From Aphidius gifuensis (Eukaryota; Arthropoda; Insecta; Hymenoptera; Braconidae), in the NCBI RefSeq assembly GCF_014905175.1, contig NC_057791.1, forward strand, positions 21,118,537-21,182,536: 64,000 bases of DNA, given 5' to 3'. Under the pieces are notes generated by a model. It was not told where the DNA came from. It saw only the letters and a list, made by a program, of their open reading frames with translations, and searched no databases. Positions 1-15,100 of the stretch are shown piece after piece. Both the position numbers and the translations under genes were made by a program. How positions within the stretch are numbered: position 1 is the stretch's first letter; each line of letters starts with the position of its first letter.

Positions 1-164
1 ATAATTATAAATTGAGATAAAAAATTAAATAAATAATATTTTTTTAAATATTTTAATTAGGAATAATTATTTATTAAACTAAAATTCAAGTGCAATTATT
101 ATTTTTGTAGCTAAGGAAAGGAGAGACATTGATAAAAAAAATTTTTATAAATAATAATACTTAC
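1..164 (-). other. SLO2 intron continuing off the left edge
   Basis: AT-rich sequence follows the GTAAGT donor of exon 165-480. The next exon, expected to begin RCK2, is outside the window. Confidence 0.8.
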
Positions 165-3100
165 GCAATTTTTTCACTTGGTGATCTCCAAGGTACATCA
201 TCATCCATTTCATCTTCTGACTCATCACCTTCATGATCCAATGATTCTTGATCTGGTAAATGAAATGTTGAGCTTGTCAGCATATCTGGAACTGGAAGAA
301 TACTTGGTCGTCTACTGCCTCGTCTTTGCATGAGACCTTCTGGATTAAGAAAATTTGGATTTGGATCTGTTGATCTTGGTACATCAAGATGATTCAACGT
401 GAGAGGTGTTTGTGGACTTGATCCACAATCACGTAAACACTGTCTTGAATCTGTTAAATTTGATGGATCCAAATAAGTTGCTGTAATAATAATAAAATTA
501 AATATAATTCCTAATTTTTTAATTAAATATTATATAATACAAAATTTTAAATAATAACCGGCTTGTCATGTTGTATTTGATTACATTAAATTTATAAATT
601 ATTATTGGGACAAGGTATAATGGAAAACAGTGCTTTGTTATTTAAACACTGGAAAGCACAAAGCAGCTCAAACATAATTAATATTAACATGTTACTGTGT
701 TGTTATTTTATTTTTTTATTTTTGTTTTTATATAAAACATGCATGTATTATTTTTTTTACTCTATGTCAACATATAATATTATTGTGTTTGCACACATTA
801 TATTAATTTCCCAAGTGACATGCAACACAATTATTAATATTTATTTTTCTAATATTTTTCAAATAACAACATTGATAAAAAAAAAAAAAAAAAATCCATC
901 GAAATATTTTTTCGAAATACAAAAATACTAATAAATATATATGTAATTTTTCCAAAAATAATAATATATCTGCCTCATTGTAAATAATAAATTGTTAATA
1001 ATTAAAATAAAAATTTATTATAAAAAAAAAAGCACATCAGGCGCATGCAACACTCACGGTGGACATCAAATGCGAGTAGGTTGTTATGTTGGAGGACAGG
1101 CGTGCTAGGAAGGACCTGTAAAATAACCTGAGGAGGTACTTGTGCACTTGGCACTGTATCACCTGTCTCAGTTATTATTGTTGAATAATTATTATTATCT
1201 TGTTGATAAGATATTTCATCAATTGTAATACCATTCCCTCCTCCAGTTGATGTTATAAAATTTCCATTATATGCTGTTGTTGTTGTGGTCGTTGGTGTTG
1301 TTGTTGTTGCTGTTAGCAATGTTGCTTCAGTTCCTGTACGTGTTACACCACCACCACCACCAGTATTATTATTATTTCCACCAATATTAGCATCAGTTGC
1401 TGTTGTTGTACAAGATGGATTAATTGTTGTTGCTTCTGTATGTTTACTATCAATTACAACTTTTGTTGGATCACCATTATTTGTTGTTACGATATTATTC
1501 GCGACGACAAATGCTGAGTTTTCTTCTTTCGTAATACTCATGTAATAACACGTGTCTGTTTTTTTCATAATATGCCTTGGTCCTTGAATTAAATAATGCA
1601 AAATGTAAATACTATTTTCGAGAATTTCTTTGTATTTTTTTTACCTGGATTTAGTAGTATTGTATCTTCATAAAATTCTGGTAATTCAGCTGGTCTTACA
1701 GCAACAAGTGCAACACCATATTTACGATGACTATGAAATGATGCATACGTAAAACTTTTACCTTCATATTCACCAAAAAATCTTGAATCACCAAGAATAA
1801 TATGATAAATTTCATTTCCTGAACATTTACCATACAGTCTATGCCATTCTTCTTGTGAGCCTTGTCCTTCTCTATATTAATTAATTAATTTTTAATTATA
1901 ATCATATATTATGATAATTAATAATAATTATATAAGCTTACTGTCCACGTGATGTATGAAGTAACAATGTAACAAGCGTTGATGCACCTGGACACGTGCA
2001 ATTATTTGCCAAAAGTGCATATTTAAATTCATCTTCACAAACAACATGTTCAGCAAATTTAACATGTAGCTTATTTTCTGGACGGAATATTTGTACATAC
2101 TGTGGTACATCAGGTGCAAAATCTTTAACTGCCCATGATCTTTTTTAAATTAAAATAAACAATTTGTAATTAATAATTATTATTTAAAATATATTTATTA
2201 TTATTAACCTGAGAATTGTATGCTCATCAGCAGCTGTTTTATCAGCATAATTACGTGCTGCAAGAACAAAACATGCCTCAGCTTCATTCATTCGTGCTCT
2301 AACAAGGTCACCGTCCTTCAAACATGAGCCCTGAATATAAATAACTCTTTGTGCCCAAATTGGTACTTGAAGGATCATTCTCATTGTTGTGTCCAATTCC
2401 ATTGGTGACAACAACACAACATAATAATCCTAATGATAAATTGTTATTATATTTTTATTTATTTATTATTTTATAGCTATTATTATTATTATTATCGTGA
2501 AAATATTTGCTCAAATTAGTACGAATTACTTGAAAATTAGCCGAAGAATTTCAGTGGAAATTTAGAGAAATATTTATAGAAATAGTATTTTCTTTTTTTT
2601 CAATTTTAATAGGGTCAATTGCAGAGTAATACGTATTAATTTTAAAGAAATATTTTCACCGGGTTATTGTAATATGCATACTTGAAGAAGAGGATGAGCG
2701 TAAAATTCATTTAAAAAATCCATAATGGTATCAGCAGCTAGACTCGTTGCACATACCTGTTGATAATAATTTATTAATTATATATTTATTGACAATACAT
2801 ATATTCATTGGCATGCATATTTGAATATATTTTTTTAATAATAAAAATACCACAACATGTTTTTCACTCTGCGCACGATGTGATGAATATGAACCACCGA
2901 GTTTTTGACGTTCCATCCAAGTGAATGCAAGTTGTTCAAACTAATTGAGATAAAAAATAAATAAAAATAATATATAAGAGGTTTTTTTTTTAAATTATAA
3001 AATAGTTTTTTTTATTTTTAATAATTGAATTAGGGAATTTTTTCGACAGTTTGAAGTTTGAGAAATTGATTTATTGAACACTCAATGAAACTTTTGACGA

Positions 3101-6100
3101 TGTTGCAATTGAAGTGCGCCAGTTGTTTCAATGATTGACACTATTATTTTTTAACAATAATATTATTTTTATATTTTTATTATTAAATATAAAATTAGTT
3201 ATTAAATTTAGTTCTGATTTTCATTTAAAATGTAGATAAAGCTTTTGGATTTTAATTAATTTAGTTGATTTTTTTTTTTTTGAAAATTTATTTGTTTGTT
3301 TATTTAACTAATCAATAAACTAATTAATTTATCTATTTTTTTTTTTTTTTTTTTGGTTCAACAGTGTATTTACTTTGACTGATGTTTGCTTATTTATTTA
3401 TTTATTTGTTTGTTTATTACTAACCTGAGTTGGTAATACAATAAGTGCAACACAAATCATGCAAACCATGTAGAGTTGAGAAGGCCAAATATCAGGAACA
3501 AAATCTCCATAGCCCACCTGTATCAAAACAAATCAAATTTCATTTACATATATTTTCTATCTTTCCCTTTTATTATTTCAATTTATTTTCTCTCATTTTG
3601 TTTATATACTTGTACTTTTATTCTCAATAAACGAGACTCTTTGATAAAACTTGTCAAGTACACAAAGCTAAATACAAAAGCTCTCTCCCTCTCTCTAAAT
3701 AAAAATAAAAAGAAATAAATAAATAAACTAAAAAAGAACGAGAGAGAGAGAAAAAAAACATGTTAACTTCATCAAATATTTTTTCATCAAAGTGTCAAGA
3801 GAATGAATCAAAGCCTTTGAAATAAAAATAAAATAAATCAACACTATAAACTAAAAGCTAACTAGAGTTAAAAAAAAATATATATCTCAAGTGACTTTTG
3901 AGATAAAAAATTAAGGATATAATAAAAAAACAAAATATAAAATTTAAAAAAAAACTAACCGTTGAAAATGTTACGACGACGAAATATGTACTTTGAAATA
4001 AATTAAGATGTCTATGTCCAGCTCTCTGGAAATGTTGAATTCCACAAACGCTGTAAACATAATTAAAATAAAATAAATAATATTATTCATTTAATACAAG
4101 ATTTATTATTATTTAAAAAAAAAAAAAATTGGTAAAGTTGACTTGTTAGACTTGTTATACTTTGACAAATATTTATCCAACAAAAGTAAATTTAAAAAAA
4201 TGAGTAAAGAAAGGAAAAAAAAATATGTAGGATTATTCATTTTCATAATACATTACAATTATGTTTGTAGTCATGGTGGCTAGGTGTATAAATAATATAT
4301 CTGCATAAATAATCAATATATATATATGTACACACAATAGTGACAGTTCATGCGCGAAGAGGATCCAAAGTATTTTAGATTAAGTATTCATTATTGGCCT
4401 ACATTGTATCATCAACAGACAGATCATTTTACAATCATGTACATGATTTACATTTAAATAATAAACTACATTAGTTTCAATTATTATTGTCAAATGTCTT
4501 TTAATTTTTCATTTAATTCTTAATTTTTCATATTTTTTTTCCTGTCGAACAAAAAATTAAAATTTTTATCGAAAATTTCTATTTCTGGATGGTGTGACCT
4601 AACGGAAATCGACTTTTCAACAAAGTTAAAATATCCAGTGTCTCTTTTAACTTTTTTTTTTTTTGTTTTATTTTTTAAAGTAAGTTACATTATTTATTTT
4701 AACAATGTCTAAAAAATATTAAAACTATATTTCATGCGAGTTATTACTAGTGACAATAAAAATAATTTAATTGTTTATTTATTTGAGCATTTTATTATTA
4801 ATTTTTCCATTAATAAATTATGAAAATTTATTTATTTATTTGTCTGTCTTGTTATTTATATATTTTTTCATTCATTTATTTAGAAATACTCAATAATGAT
4901 CGAGATAATGTCAAGCATAATATATTATCGTAAATTAAAAATCATCAAAGTGACAATATAATTGGTATATAAAATGAAAAAAAAAAAATAAATAAAAAGT
5001 CAATAAATTATATACTAAAGGATATTTAATAATTTACATTTGACATCTTGGTTTGTTAGATTTAAAAAATATTAAATGAAAATAAAAAATATAAAAGTTA
5101 AAAGATCTTTAAAGTACAGGAAAGTGATTTATATTCTACTCGTTTTTGCACTTGCTTGAGGGGCTATTTGTTAATTTTCTCTTTACACAGTTATACCATA
5201 TTTTATAAACTCAATAATCTAACTTTCGTTTAATATATATAAAAAAAATTCTCTGATTTTTCTTTACTATGTTATATAAAATTGTATTTTAAATAGATTT
5301 AGATTTGAAACGAAAAAAAAAAAATTTACAATGTTATTATTTAATCAGGATAAAAGATAAAAATATATGAAAAAAAAAAAATATATATTTTTTGTAATTA
5401 ACTTATAGTATTATAGTGAATTTATTATGAGACAACTAAGTGACTTGTACTTTAGCAGAATTATCAAAGTAAAACATTTACAAAAGTTTTTTCTTGCCCT
5501 TTAAAAAAAAAATGACTCACAAGATTGAGAAAAATAACAATAAAAATTTCCACTTTTACAAAAAGGATTTCGACTGATGCATTTACTAAATAAAATACTT
5601 GACTATTTTTTAAATATTAAAAAATGTATTTCGAAAAATAAGAAATTGTTTGTCTCGTTGATCCAGCACTTAGAGAAAATAAAAATTTATCAGAATAATT
5701 TACAAATATCAAGAGTATACTTTTGCATAAACTCATCCAAAGAATAGTAAAAAAGTTTAATGAAAAAAAGTAAAAAAAAAAAAAAAGAAAAAAGAAAGGC
5801 TAACAAGTGTGATTGTTGAAGAAACAAGTTATAAGTAGGGTGCGGTTTGACGTCAACAATCGATCTTCACAATGATATTTAGCATGTGCGTGAATCAAAT
5901 AAACAATAACCCAATTTAACATAAAAAAAAAAAAATAATAATTGTTTTTGCATTAATTTTAAATTATTTGACAATATAAATAATCAATTATTCAATGGAA
6001 AAAGTATAATTTTATTTATCATTTGAACAAGAATAATAATTATAAAATAATATGAAATTAATTTTAAAAAATTAAATATACATTGTTTATTTATTTATTT

Positions 6101-9100
6101 ATCAATTGAAAAAAATAAATAAACTATAGTTTATATTTTAATTATAGAAAAATATATTTTTTTTTAAATAAATAATTAATAATATTTGATTTATATTGAA
6201 TTTTTGATTGACCGCTATTTTGTTCCCAGTTGCTTTGTTCATTTGTGAGTTTAATTGTTATTCAGCCACAGGCTTGCATGCACCAGAAAATACCAGGTAA
6301 TACCAGGGTTTATTTTAGTTAAAGTTTGTTAGAAGCCTAGTTCAAATATAATTGTTATAATAATGTCATTGAATAAATAATAATTGAGCAGTACTTTTGT
6401 TTAACCACTAACAATAACATGGTATTATTTATGATTTGTATGACTTGATGAATTTTTTATTATTAAAGTTCATTGTAAAGGAAATATAGAGCTTTTTTTT
6501 TGTGCTAAATAAAACTTACCTTGTAAATACAAGGCACAAGAGTGTTACACTCAGTATCATCAATTGTTGACTCAGTGCCGATTGAGATTTTTGCATTGCT
6601 CTGTGTAAATCATTCTGTAATAAATATATTAAAAATATTTTTTAATTTAGGTGAAAATTAAGTACTATCAAATTTTATAAATAAAAAAAAAAATTTATTG
6701 AAAATGTTAATTAATTTTGAATTGCTATTTGTCCATCATTTTGTAATAAATAATTTTTTTTTTTTTTCTATAAATTAATTAAATCAATAAAACAATATAA
6801 ATTTAAAATAAAAAAAAAAATTTAATTAAATATATCAATTGAAAATCAAACAATATAAATTTAATTAAAAATATTTATTGAAAATAATTTCAAAAATTTA
6901 ATTAAAAATAATAATTATTAAATTAAAAAAAAAATCATTAAATACTTACAAATAAATTTTCTAACGAATGCTTTGCCAACCAACAATTTAAAAAAACTGG
7001 TATAAATAAATTTCTCATTGGTGGATATAATATCTATAAAACAACAAAAAAAAAAAAAACAATGATTTTTTTAATTTTAAATTTGTCATTTTAAAATATT
7101 TATAATAATTTTATTACCGTTATTGTAAATGGTATTGTATTAATAAGTTCCAGGATAAAATGAAATGATAAAAGTTGTTGCCAAATATTACCCTGTAAAA
7201 ATAAAAAATACAATTTATTTCAAATTTAAATTTCGAAACTAATCATAAAATTTAAATGATCATGTAACGATATATCACAAAGATTATTTTTTATTATTTT
7301 TATATTTCCCATAAACTAGATACCTCGTGAAGTAAATAGCTCAACATTCAAAAAAATAAAATGAAATAAATGTATGATGTCACGAGAATGTAATTTCGTT
7401 GGTACTACAGCTTTATATTTTTTTATACTTGAGAATAAATAAGTTTCCACGAGTATAAAAAAATAAAAAAAAATATACATACTCAAGAAAATATTATCTA
7501 CTATTTTTCAATGTAAACATAATTTTAAAAATTATTTCTATCAATAATATAGAAAAAAAAAATATATATAGATCATAATTAAATGGATCATTAAAAATGT
7601 AATGATGTAAAAGATATGGGAATATTTAATGAAACTTTTAACGCTGATAATTATATTATAATAAAATTGTAATATATATGAAATAGTGGTCCATGTACCT
7701 TGTAACCGAGATAGGCAACTAAAAGTGACTCTGTTAATGATATGACTGCAAGGATAACTTCAACAAGCCATAGTTCAATGGGACGTCTCACCCACAATAT
7801 AGCATCCCAATTTATTGTTGAATGCTCAATAAACTCTTCCTCAGTAAGACGTTGTGATGCTATTATATCTGATTTATTACCAGGTGTACAGCCATAACTA
7901 AAAATAATATATTTTTAAGTAGCTATTTTGTATTCAAATGTCATGATGCTATAAAGTTTATTTTCAAGTGTCACAAGTCACATGAAATTTGATTGACATT
8001 TTATTTTTATTACATCAAGATGACTAATAATGTAAAATTTTTTAATTTTTAAATGTTAAAATATGTAAAATTCTTTTATTATTAATTATGTAATTAAATA
8101 TTAATTATTAATCAATAGCTTTTATTTATATTTTAAAATTATTTTTAGTTTTTTTTATTAAAAATATTTCTTTGAATAATTTTTCTTCACACTGTGTCAT
8201 TGATAATGTTGACTTTATTTATTAAAATGACAGTGTCATTTTAAAGCTTTATAATACCTTAATAGCCACTCAATAATAATGTGTATTAGATATATTTTTT
8301 TTTTTATATAAAAATATATAATAGGTGTCTTACCATGATGCAAAAGTTGGTACATTGTCTGTAATAACCCTGAATATATAAAGAAAGCATGTTAGTAGCT
8401 TGAAGAAAAGATTTGCTACCCTTATTCTTAAACCTGAAATAAATCAGTAATCAATATTTTATAGGTCAATGTTATTTACATTATAATGTTGTAATGTTAT
8501 TTAGATAATAATAGAAATTTTATTGACTCACTTGATCGTTGATTTTTTATAAAATACAATTGTAATCTTTCTTTAAATGTATTTTCATTAACGTAATATT
8601 CAACACGTACTCTGAAACAAAAATTAATTTTAAAAAATAGTCATTTAATTTATATAATAAAAGTCTTATTATTAATATACTTTTTTTTTTATTTTAAACT
8701 GGAATACATGTCAAAGTTTTTCAAGTTCCTTGACCTAATCAGACACGATTCAATAAAATATTCATATTCAATTCTGATAAATATAACCGCATTTATTTTT
8801 TTCAGAATTTGCATTTTTTTAATAGTAAAAAGCTCTTGGTTTTTTTATATTCAATTTCTCGATTTTGCACATGAATATAAACTGATAAAAAATTATATAA
8901 AATAAGGGCTTATGTCCTAGGTATTAAAATGAAAAAAATATCCGCAAAGATGGGCAATTTTTTTCGTTCGAAATTTTTTTATTTTATCAACAAAAAAAAA
9001 AAGCTCGTCGCTTATTTTTTTATTAGCAATTATTTTTTTTTCTACTGATGGATAAAGGGCCCATCTCCACGCACATATGCTCTTTTTTAATTAGCTTTTT

Positions 9101-12100
9101 ATTTTTTTTCCTACAATCTTATAAGAAATTTGAAAAATTTTTAAATAAAAACAGCTTTAATTGCAAAGTAGTTGGACTTTTTTGTGAAATTAAATTTTTA
9201 TAAAATAAAGATTGTTTTAATCTTTGAAACTAGATACTTTTATGGTTAATTTTTTGCTAGTAGTTATTTTTTTATGTATTTTTTTTTATGTTTAAAACAG
9301 TTAAACAAATGTGGTTACAAATTAATTTGAAGATAGACTTTTGTCATTTTAATTTCAGGGCTTTTTGATATAGCTATTAAAACAAATCATTATTTGATTC
9401 ATATATATAATATTATAACAAGTTTATTTAATTTAAAAAAATATTTCAAGATAAAAATTACATTGAAAATTTATAAATGTACATTCAAGCAAAATAAAAA
9501 TGATATTTGGATATTTTTCAACAGAACCATTTGATGACACCAGGAAATACGATAGTATTCATATAAAAAATATTTAGTGTATATTTTTACTCTATATATA
9601 TATTTCCTCAAATTTTCCACAACAATCCAATATCATTCGAGGATCGCGCAGCTTCAATATTCGAGAGTAAAATAAAAAAATATTTTCTTCTCATTTTGTT
9701 TGTTTTTTTTTCTGTAAATTTTTTTTTCATCAAACAACAGCACGAAAATCGTGCAGCATTGATTGAAGTATATATAGATTTCCAAGTTAACCAATTTATT
9801 TTATGATTTTTATAAAAAATAATATCAACTGAAATTTCAATGTTCTTTGTTCACCAGTTAAGCTGTTTTAGCTTATTCAAAAATTAAACAAAAAAAAAAT
9901 AATTCTATTCATATTTAATTAGAACAAAGAATTTAATTATTCGCCTATTGTTATAAATAGATAAAAATAAAATTAAACAAATTTTAATTAATGAATGATT
10001 GTTTTATTTTAATCAAGATAATTCGAAAAAAAAAAAAAAAATTTGTGTTATTTTTATCATGAATTTGCACACTCATATCAATATAAAATAACGAACTAAA
10101 ATAATATTGAGTGATCAATCAATCAATCCATTCATTCTTTATTTTTTTATGATTATTTTATTATTTTTTTATTTTTATATTGTGTCCTACATACCTTGGT
10201 ATTCTGTCATAACTGTCCCAACTTGTTAGACAATTGTAACTGCTGTATCTACTTGAAGCTGCCATCTCAAATATTTACTTATACTACTGATTTTACGTAT
10301 TTCCAAATAATCAACCATATAATCAAGCTTCTATTTTATTCAATTATAATATTTTAAATTTATCGACTTGTATAATTCAAGCTATTATAAATTTTATTAA
10401 ATTTTTTTTCGTTTGTGAATTGTTAAGATCAAAAATACATGTTGCACTTGATAAATTTTTTATAATTTATTTTGTTGGACCCGATAACCAGCATTTATCA
10501 TAGATTTATAATAATTATTATTATTTATTATCACTATTATATTTTATTTCTGCAAGTTAATTTAACAATTGGTCTCGTTGCAGAATAAAAAATTTTTTTT
10601 TTCTTTTTTTGGTCAATTTATTTTCTATATTTTAATATTAATTTAGAAAAAAAATATTTATTGGTGTTGTACTGTTTATTTTGGTCTTGTAATATTGCTT
10701 TTTGGGGTTGTTTTTTTTTTTTTTTTTATATATATATAACATTGGTCGGTGTGATTTTTAAAAAATAAATATTTACATATAATTTTTGTATGAGATTGAA
10801 TCAAATGTCACATTTCACTGTTTTGAAATTCAATTAATTTATAAAAAATAGTATCAACAAAATACTGAATTTTAAATAACACACTTTGTAAATTGTCAAT
10901 AGAAAATTTATTTTAAAAAATGTCATTATTATTTAATTTAATTTTAGTTTTTCACATAAAAAAATTACAAAATAATACAAATTAAAATGGAAAATTTTTT
11001 TTTTTTAAAATTCCAGTCACTTTTTATATAGCTAAAAACTAATTAGAAAAAATATATTTATATTAATTTAATGTGCGGCGCGTTCACATTTGCGCGCCCC
11101 GTAAAAAGCTCGATAGAAAGAAGATTTTTAATTTTATTGTGCTTTCGCAAGTCAAAGTGACATGTTGAGGCACTAGCGCCGACTATCGGCATCACAACCA
11201 GGTGATTATATTAAAAGAAGCTTTTAACTTGTGCGCAAGCTTGCGCAGGTATATAATCACAGTATCATAATAGTATTAAAAAAAAAATAATAATAATAAA
11301 AAAAAAAAGAAAAAAGAGAGTAGGGAAAATAAATTTATATGAAAAAAAATAAAAAACATTATATACTTTAAATTAGATATAAAAAAAAAAATTATTAATT
11401 TACGTTGTAATTTATATTTTAAATATGTAAAATTAATTTTAATTATTTTTAATATTTAAATAATTTTTATTATTTAATTATTTTTATGTAAAATTATTTT
11501 TTTATTAAAAGTTAATTTTTCAATTTATTATTAAATTTGATTTATCATAAAAAATTAATTTTCATGTAAAATTATTGTTATTGAAATTAATATTAATAAA
11601 ATTTATTTTGTTAAAAATTAAAACATTGATGAATATGTAGATTACAGTCAATGACAGTTGATGCTAAGTGTATATTGATTGGTTTGATTTGAAATTTGTG
11701 AAGTACAATGGACTACTGACAACAACAACAACAACAACAACATCAACAACAATAGTAATAATAATAATAATTGTAGTTGAAATACATTCTACAGCTGGTC
11801 CAAGTAATATTCTCTCGTTCACAGTGAAAGGATAATTGGCACCTAATCATATAACGATGGATGAATCAAAGTTTGTATGATTTCAAGTGACTATAGAAGG
11901 TTCACATACTTCACCTACTTCAAAGTATGTACATGTCAAAATAGAATATGTTTAAATTGTTTTAACTCAAGTGAATATATTGATGGAAATTGTTAAATTT
12001 TTTTCCCCTAATGATTTCATTGTTTTCATTGAATTAAATTTGATATTTATTTTATAAAAATATATGACAAATTCATTCGACCTTTAAATTACCATGACGC

Positions 12101-15100
12101 AATTTATTCTGTTTTTTTTTTTTATATAATCTTTTTTTAGATTGGGGTTCTTTTTTTTTTCTTGGTTGTCTTTTTACTTTTATTTAAAAAAACTTTTGTT
12201 TTTTTTGCTCATCGAAGTCTATTAAGTATTCATTGATTGATATAGGTATATTTAAAAAAAATTGAAGAAGCAATTAGGGAATAAAAACTAAAAATTTATT
12301 GAAAAATCCAATTAAAATTGATCAATTGATTAAAAAGTTTCAAGTACTCAAGATAAAAGAACTTTTTTATACTAAAATTTTTAATAAGGTGGAAAAAAAA
12401 ACAAATTTTTAGATGAACTGTTGAAAGTTTGAGATTAGATTTCAATTAAAAATAATTCATATTCATTTATAAGAAAAAAATTATTTATTTATTTATTTAT
12501 TATGAATAATTAATTATTGTTTAATTACATTATTTATTATTCATGTGATGTTTGTGGATTTTATTTGAGTGCAGGCCAACACTTGAAGATAAGAACAAAA
12601 AAAAAAAATATTTTAGTATTCTAAAAGAATGGTAAACATTTTTTTTTCCCTCGTTATTTTCAAGATTTCCTAGTTAAAAAAAAAAAAAAAACTTGCATTC
12701 ATTTATATTCTCTTTTAGTGTATGATATTATTTTTTTGGAATATTTATTTTTTTATTGTCAATAAAACTAGAAAAGAGGTTAAAAAAAAAATAAGTAGAA
12801 AAAATGCTTTTTAGTCAGACACTTAATAATCCCTTGATATTTTTTCGCGATGTCAGATATAATAGCCTCTCGAAAAAATCCTCTTCTAGCAACTTAAAAC
12901 GTTTACTGACTTGAATTTTTTTTTCTTTCGTAATAAAAAACAATATTTAAAATTTAAAAAAAATAAGAAAATTATCATTGATATAAGAAACAATAGAAAA
13001 TTATTTAAATATAAAAATTTAAATACCTTATTTTACTAATAAAAATTAATTAATTAAGCAATAGTAAAATTAATATGATAAATAGATCTTTTTAAATAAA
13101 ATTTCGACACTTTTTCACCTGTTAATTGACATTAATTCTTCTAAAAAAAATTCCATATAATTTAACCATTTTTTTCTTTGTAAAATAAATAAGTAATTAT
13201 CATTTTTATAAATTAATTTTATCTTCAATCATTATGATGAATATTTAGTCGATGATGACAATGACAATACCAATAATAATTTCTATAAAAATAAAATAAA
13301 AAAATACCTCATTTTGATGATAAAATAAATTCAATAAAGCGATATAAAAATTAATAACTAAATGATCATATACAAAACTTGAAAAATTTTTAAACTTCAA
13401 AATTATTTATATAAGCTATTAATTAAATTTGAAATAAATAAAATACATCGTGCTAAAACTTACCTCGGTATTTGAAAAGCAATTTCATCAAGTGAATCAC
13501 TTGGTTGCATTGGTCCTTGTTCAAATAGTCTACTTGGACCCTCATGTATTTTGTTGGTCGATTGCATTGAACCAGCAGTTGGTTGTGGCTCATCACCACA
13601 GCTACTATTTTCACGTTGACCCCCCTGTCCAGTACCACGACGTTTACGTTTTTTTCTTTCATCCTCTTGTCGTCGTAGATTATGAAGTCGGAAGAAAAAT
13701 ACCGACATTTCTATTTTTTTTTTTTTTTTACCATCAGATTGAATTCATTACAGTTGGTTCATTGATTTATCAACTTATATTAATTTTCAAATAAACATTA
13801 TAACAAACAAAAAAAAAAACAACATGCAAATTATTTAAAAAAAAAGAAAAATCCAACTTTTCAAATTAAAATTCTAATAATTTTAAATAATAATCAAATA
13901 CATAAATAATGTAATTACATAAAGAAAAATTTTTAAATTAAATAATACAAAGTTTTATTGTCATTTTTTCTTTCATATTTTCATTAAGCATGTTCTATTA
14001 AACAAAAAAAAAAAAGATGAAAAAAGTGAGATAATAGTATCAAGTAGATGAGGTAAAACAGTTGAGGGTTTTGTGATTGGATTATCTTGAAAATGTCATT
14101 GACAAAGTTTTAGCATGTGTGTATTTGTAAAATCTACATTAACATGAAAATTTTGTTGGTATATATTCTTGTGACCTTATTTTAGAAAATACGTATTGCA
14201 AGGTGTTGGTTGAGTGTACAAACATTGTATTTTCATCGTCATGGGATCTAAAAATCTCTATAACTTGACAATTTCGTTTTCTCAAACGAGTAAAGGGAGC
14301 TTATGGTCTCTTGTTGGTCATTATTTCACTTGATAAAACTTGTGGATGTATATATATATTTTTATTTTTTCATTTTATCATTGATCGACAAACATCTAAA
14401 GAATTTCTATTAAACCAAAGAAACATTGTGCAAATAATATATCATTTTTCTTTCACGTCATTTCACTTTATTTTGTATGAAAAAAATAAAAAAAATTAAA
14501 GCTTTTATTGTTATTATTTATTTTAATTATAATACTATTATTTTTCTCAAGCAGAACAATTGTCTTTTGTCATTTGAAATAATTACAATGATTCAAATTA
14601 TAATTTTATACTTTTATATAATTAATGTGAATAATAAATTTTACAGTAAAATCTTAATTAAATCACGAAATAATATTCTATATCAATTTTCCTATTACAT
14701 TCCCTATAAAAAATTGAATATTATTTTTAATTAATTAATGGACTTTTGAATAAAATATAAAAATTACAAATATCAAATTACATGCTTAAAATAAATTTGA
14801 AAAAAATTATTAAACATGCAAAAATTAATTGAAAAACAAAATGAAAAATTATCATGCTTATTTAAATTATTAATGTACCTGATGAAATGTTGTTTTTCAC
14901 TTTCCAATAAGTGCCGATTGATTTAATTTATTATATAAAATATTATTTATTATAAATGATATGACAGTAAAAAAAATTGACGAGTTAGACGTTGAATTTG
15001 TAGATGAATTTAGTAAAATATTTTTATCACTTGTTATTTTTTAATTGACTAAAGTATCGATCACTTTTGTATAATTTTTTTGATAATAATGTGGCCCCTT

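Noticed and set aside
605..931. 108-codon plus-strand open frame in a SLO2 intron
   Set aside because: Ile/Phe/Tyr-rich translation of AT-rich DNA running into a homopolymer; no motif.
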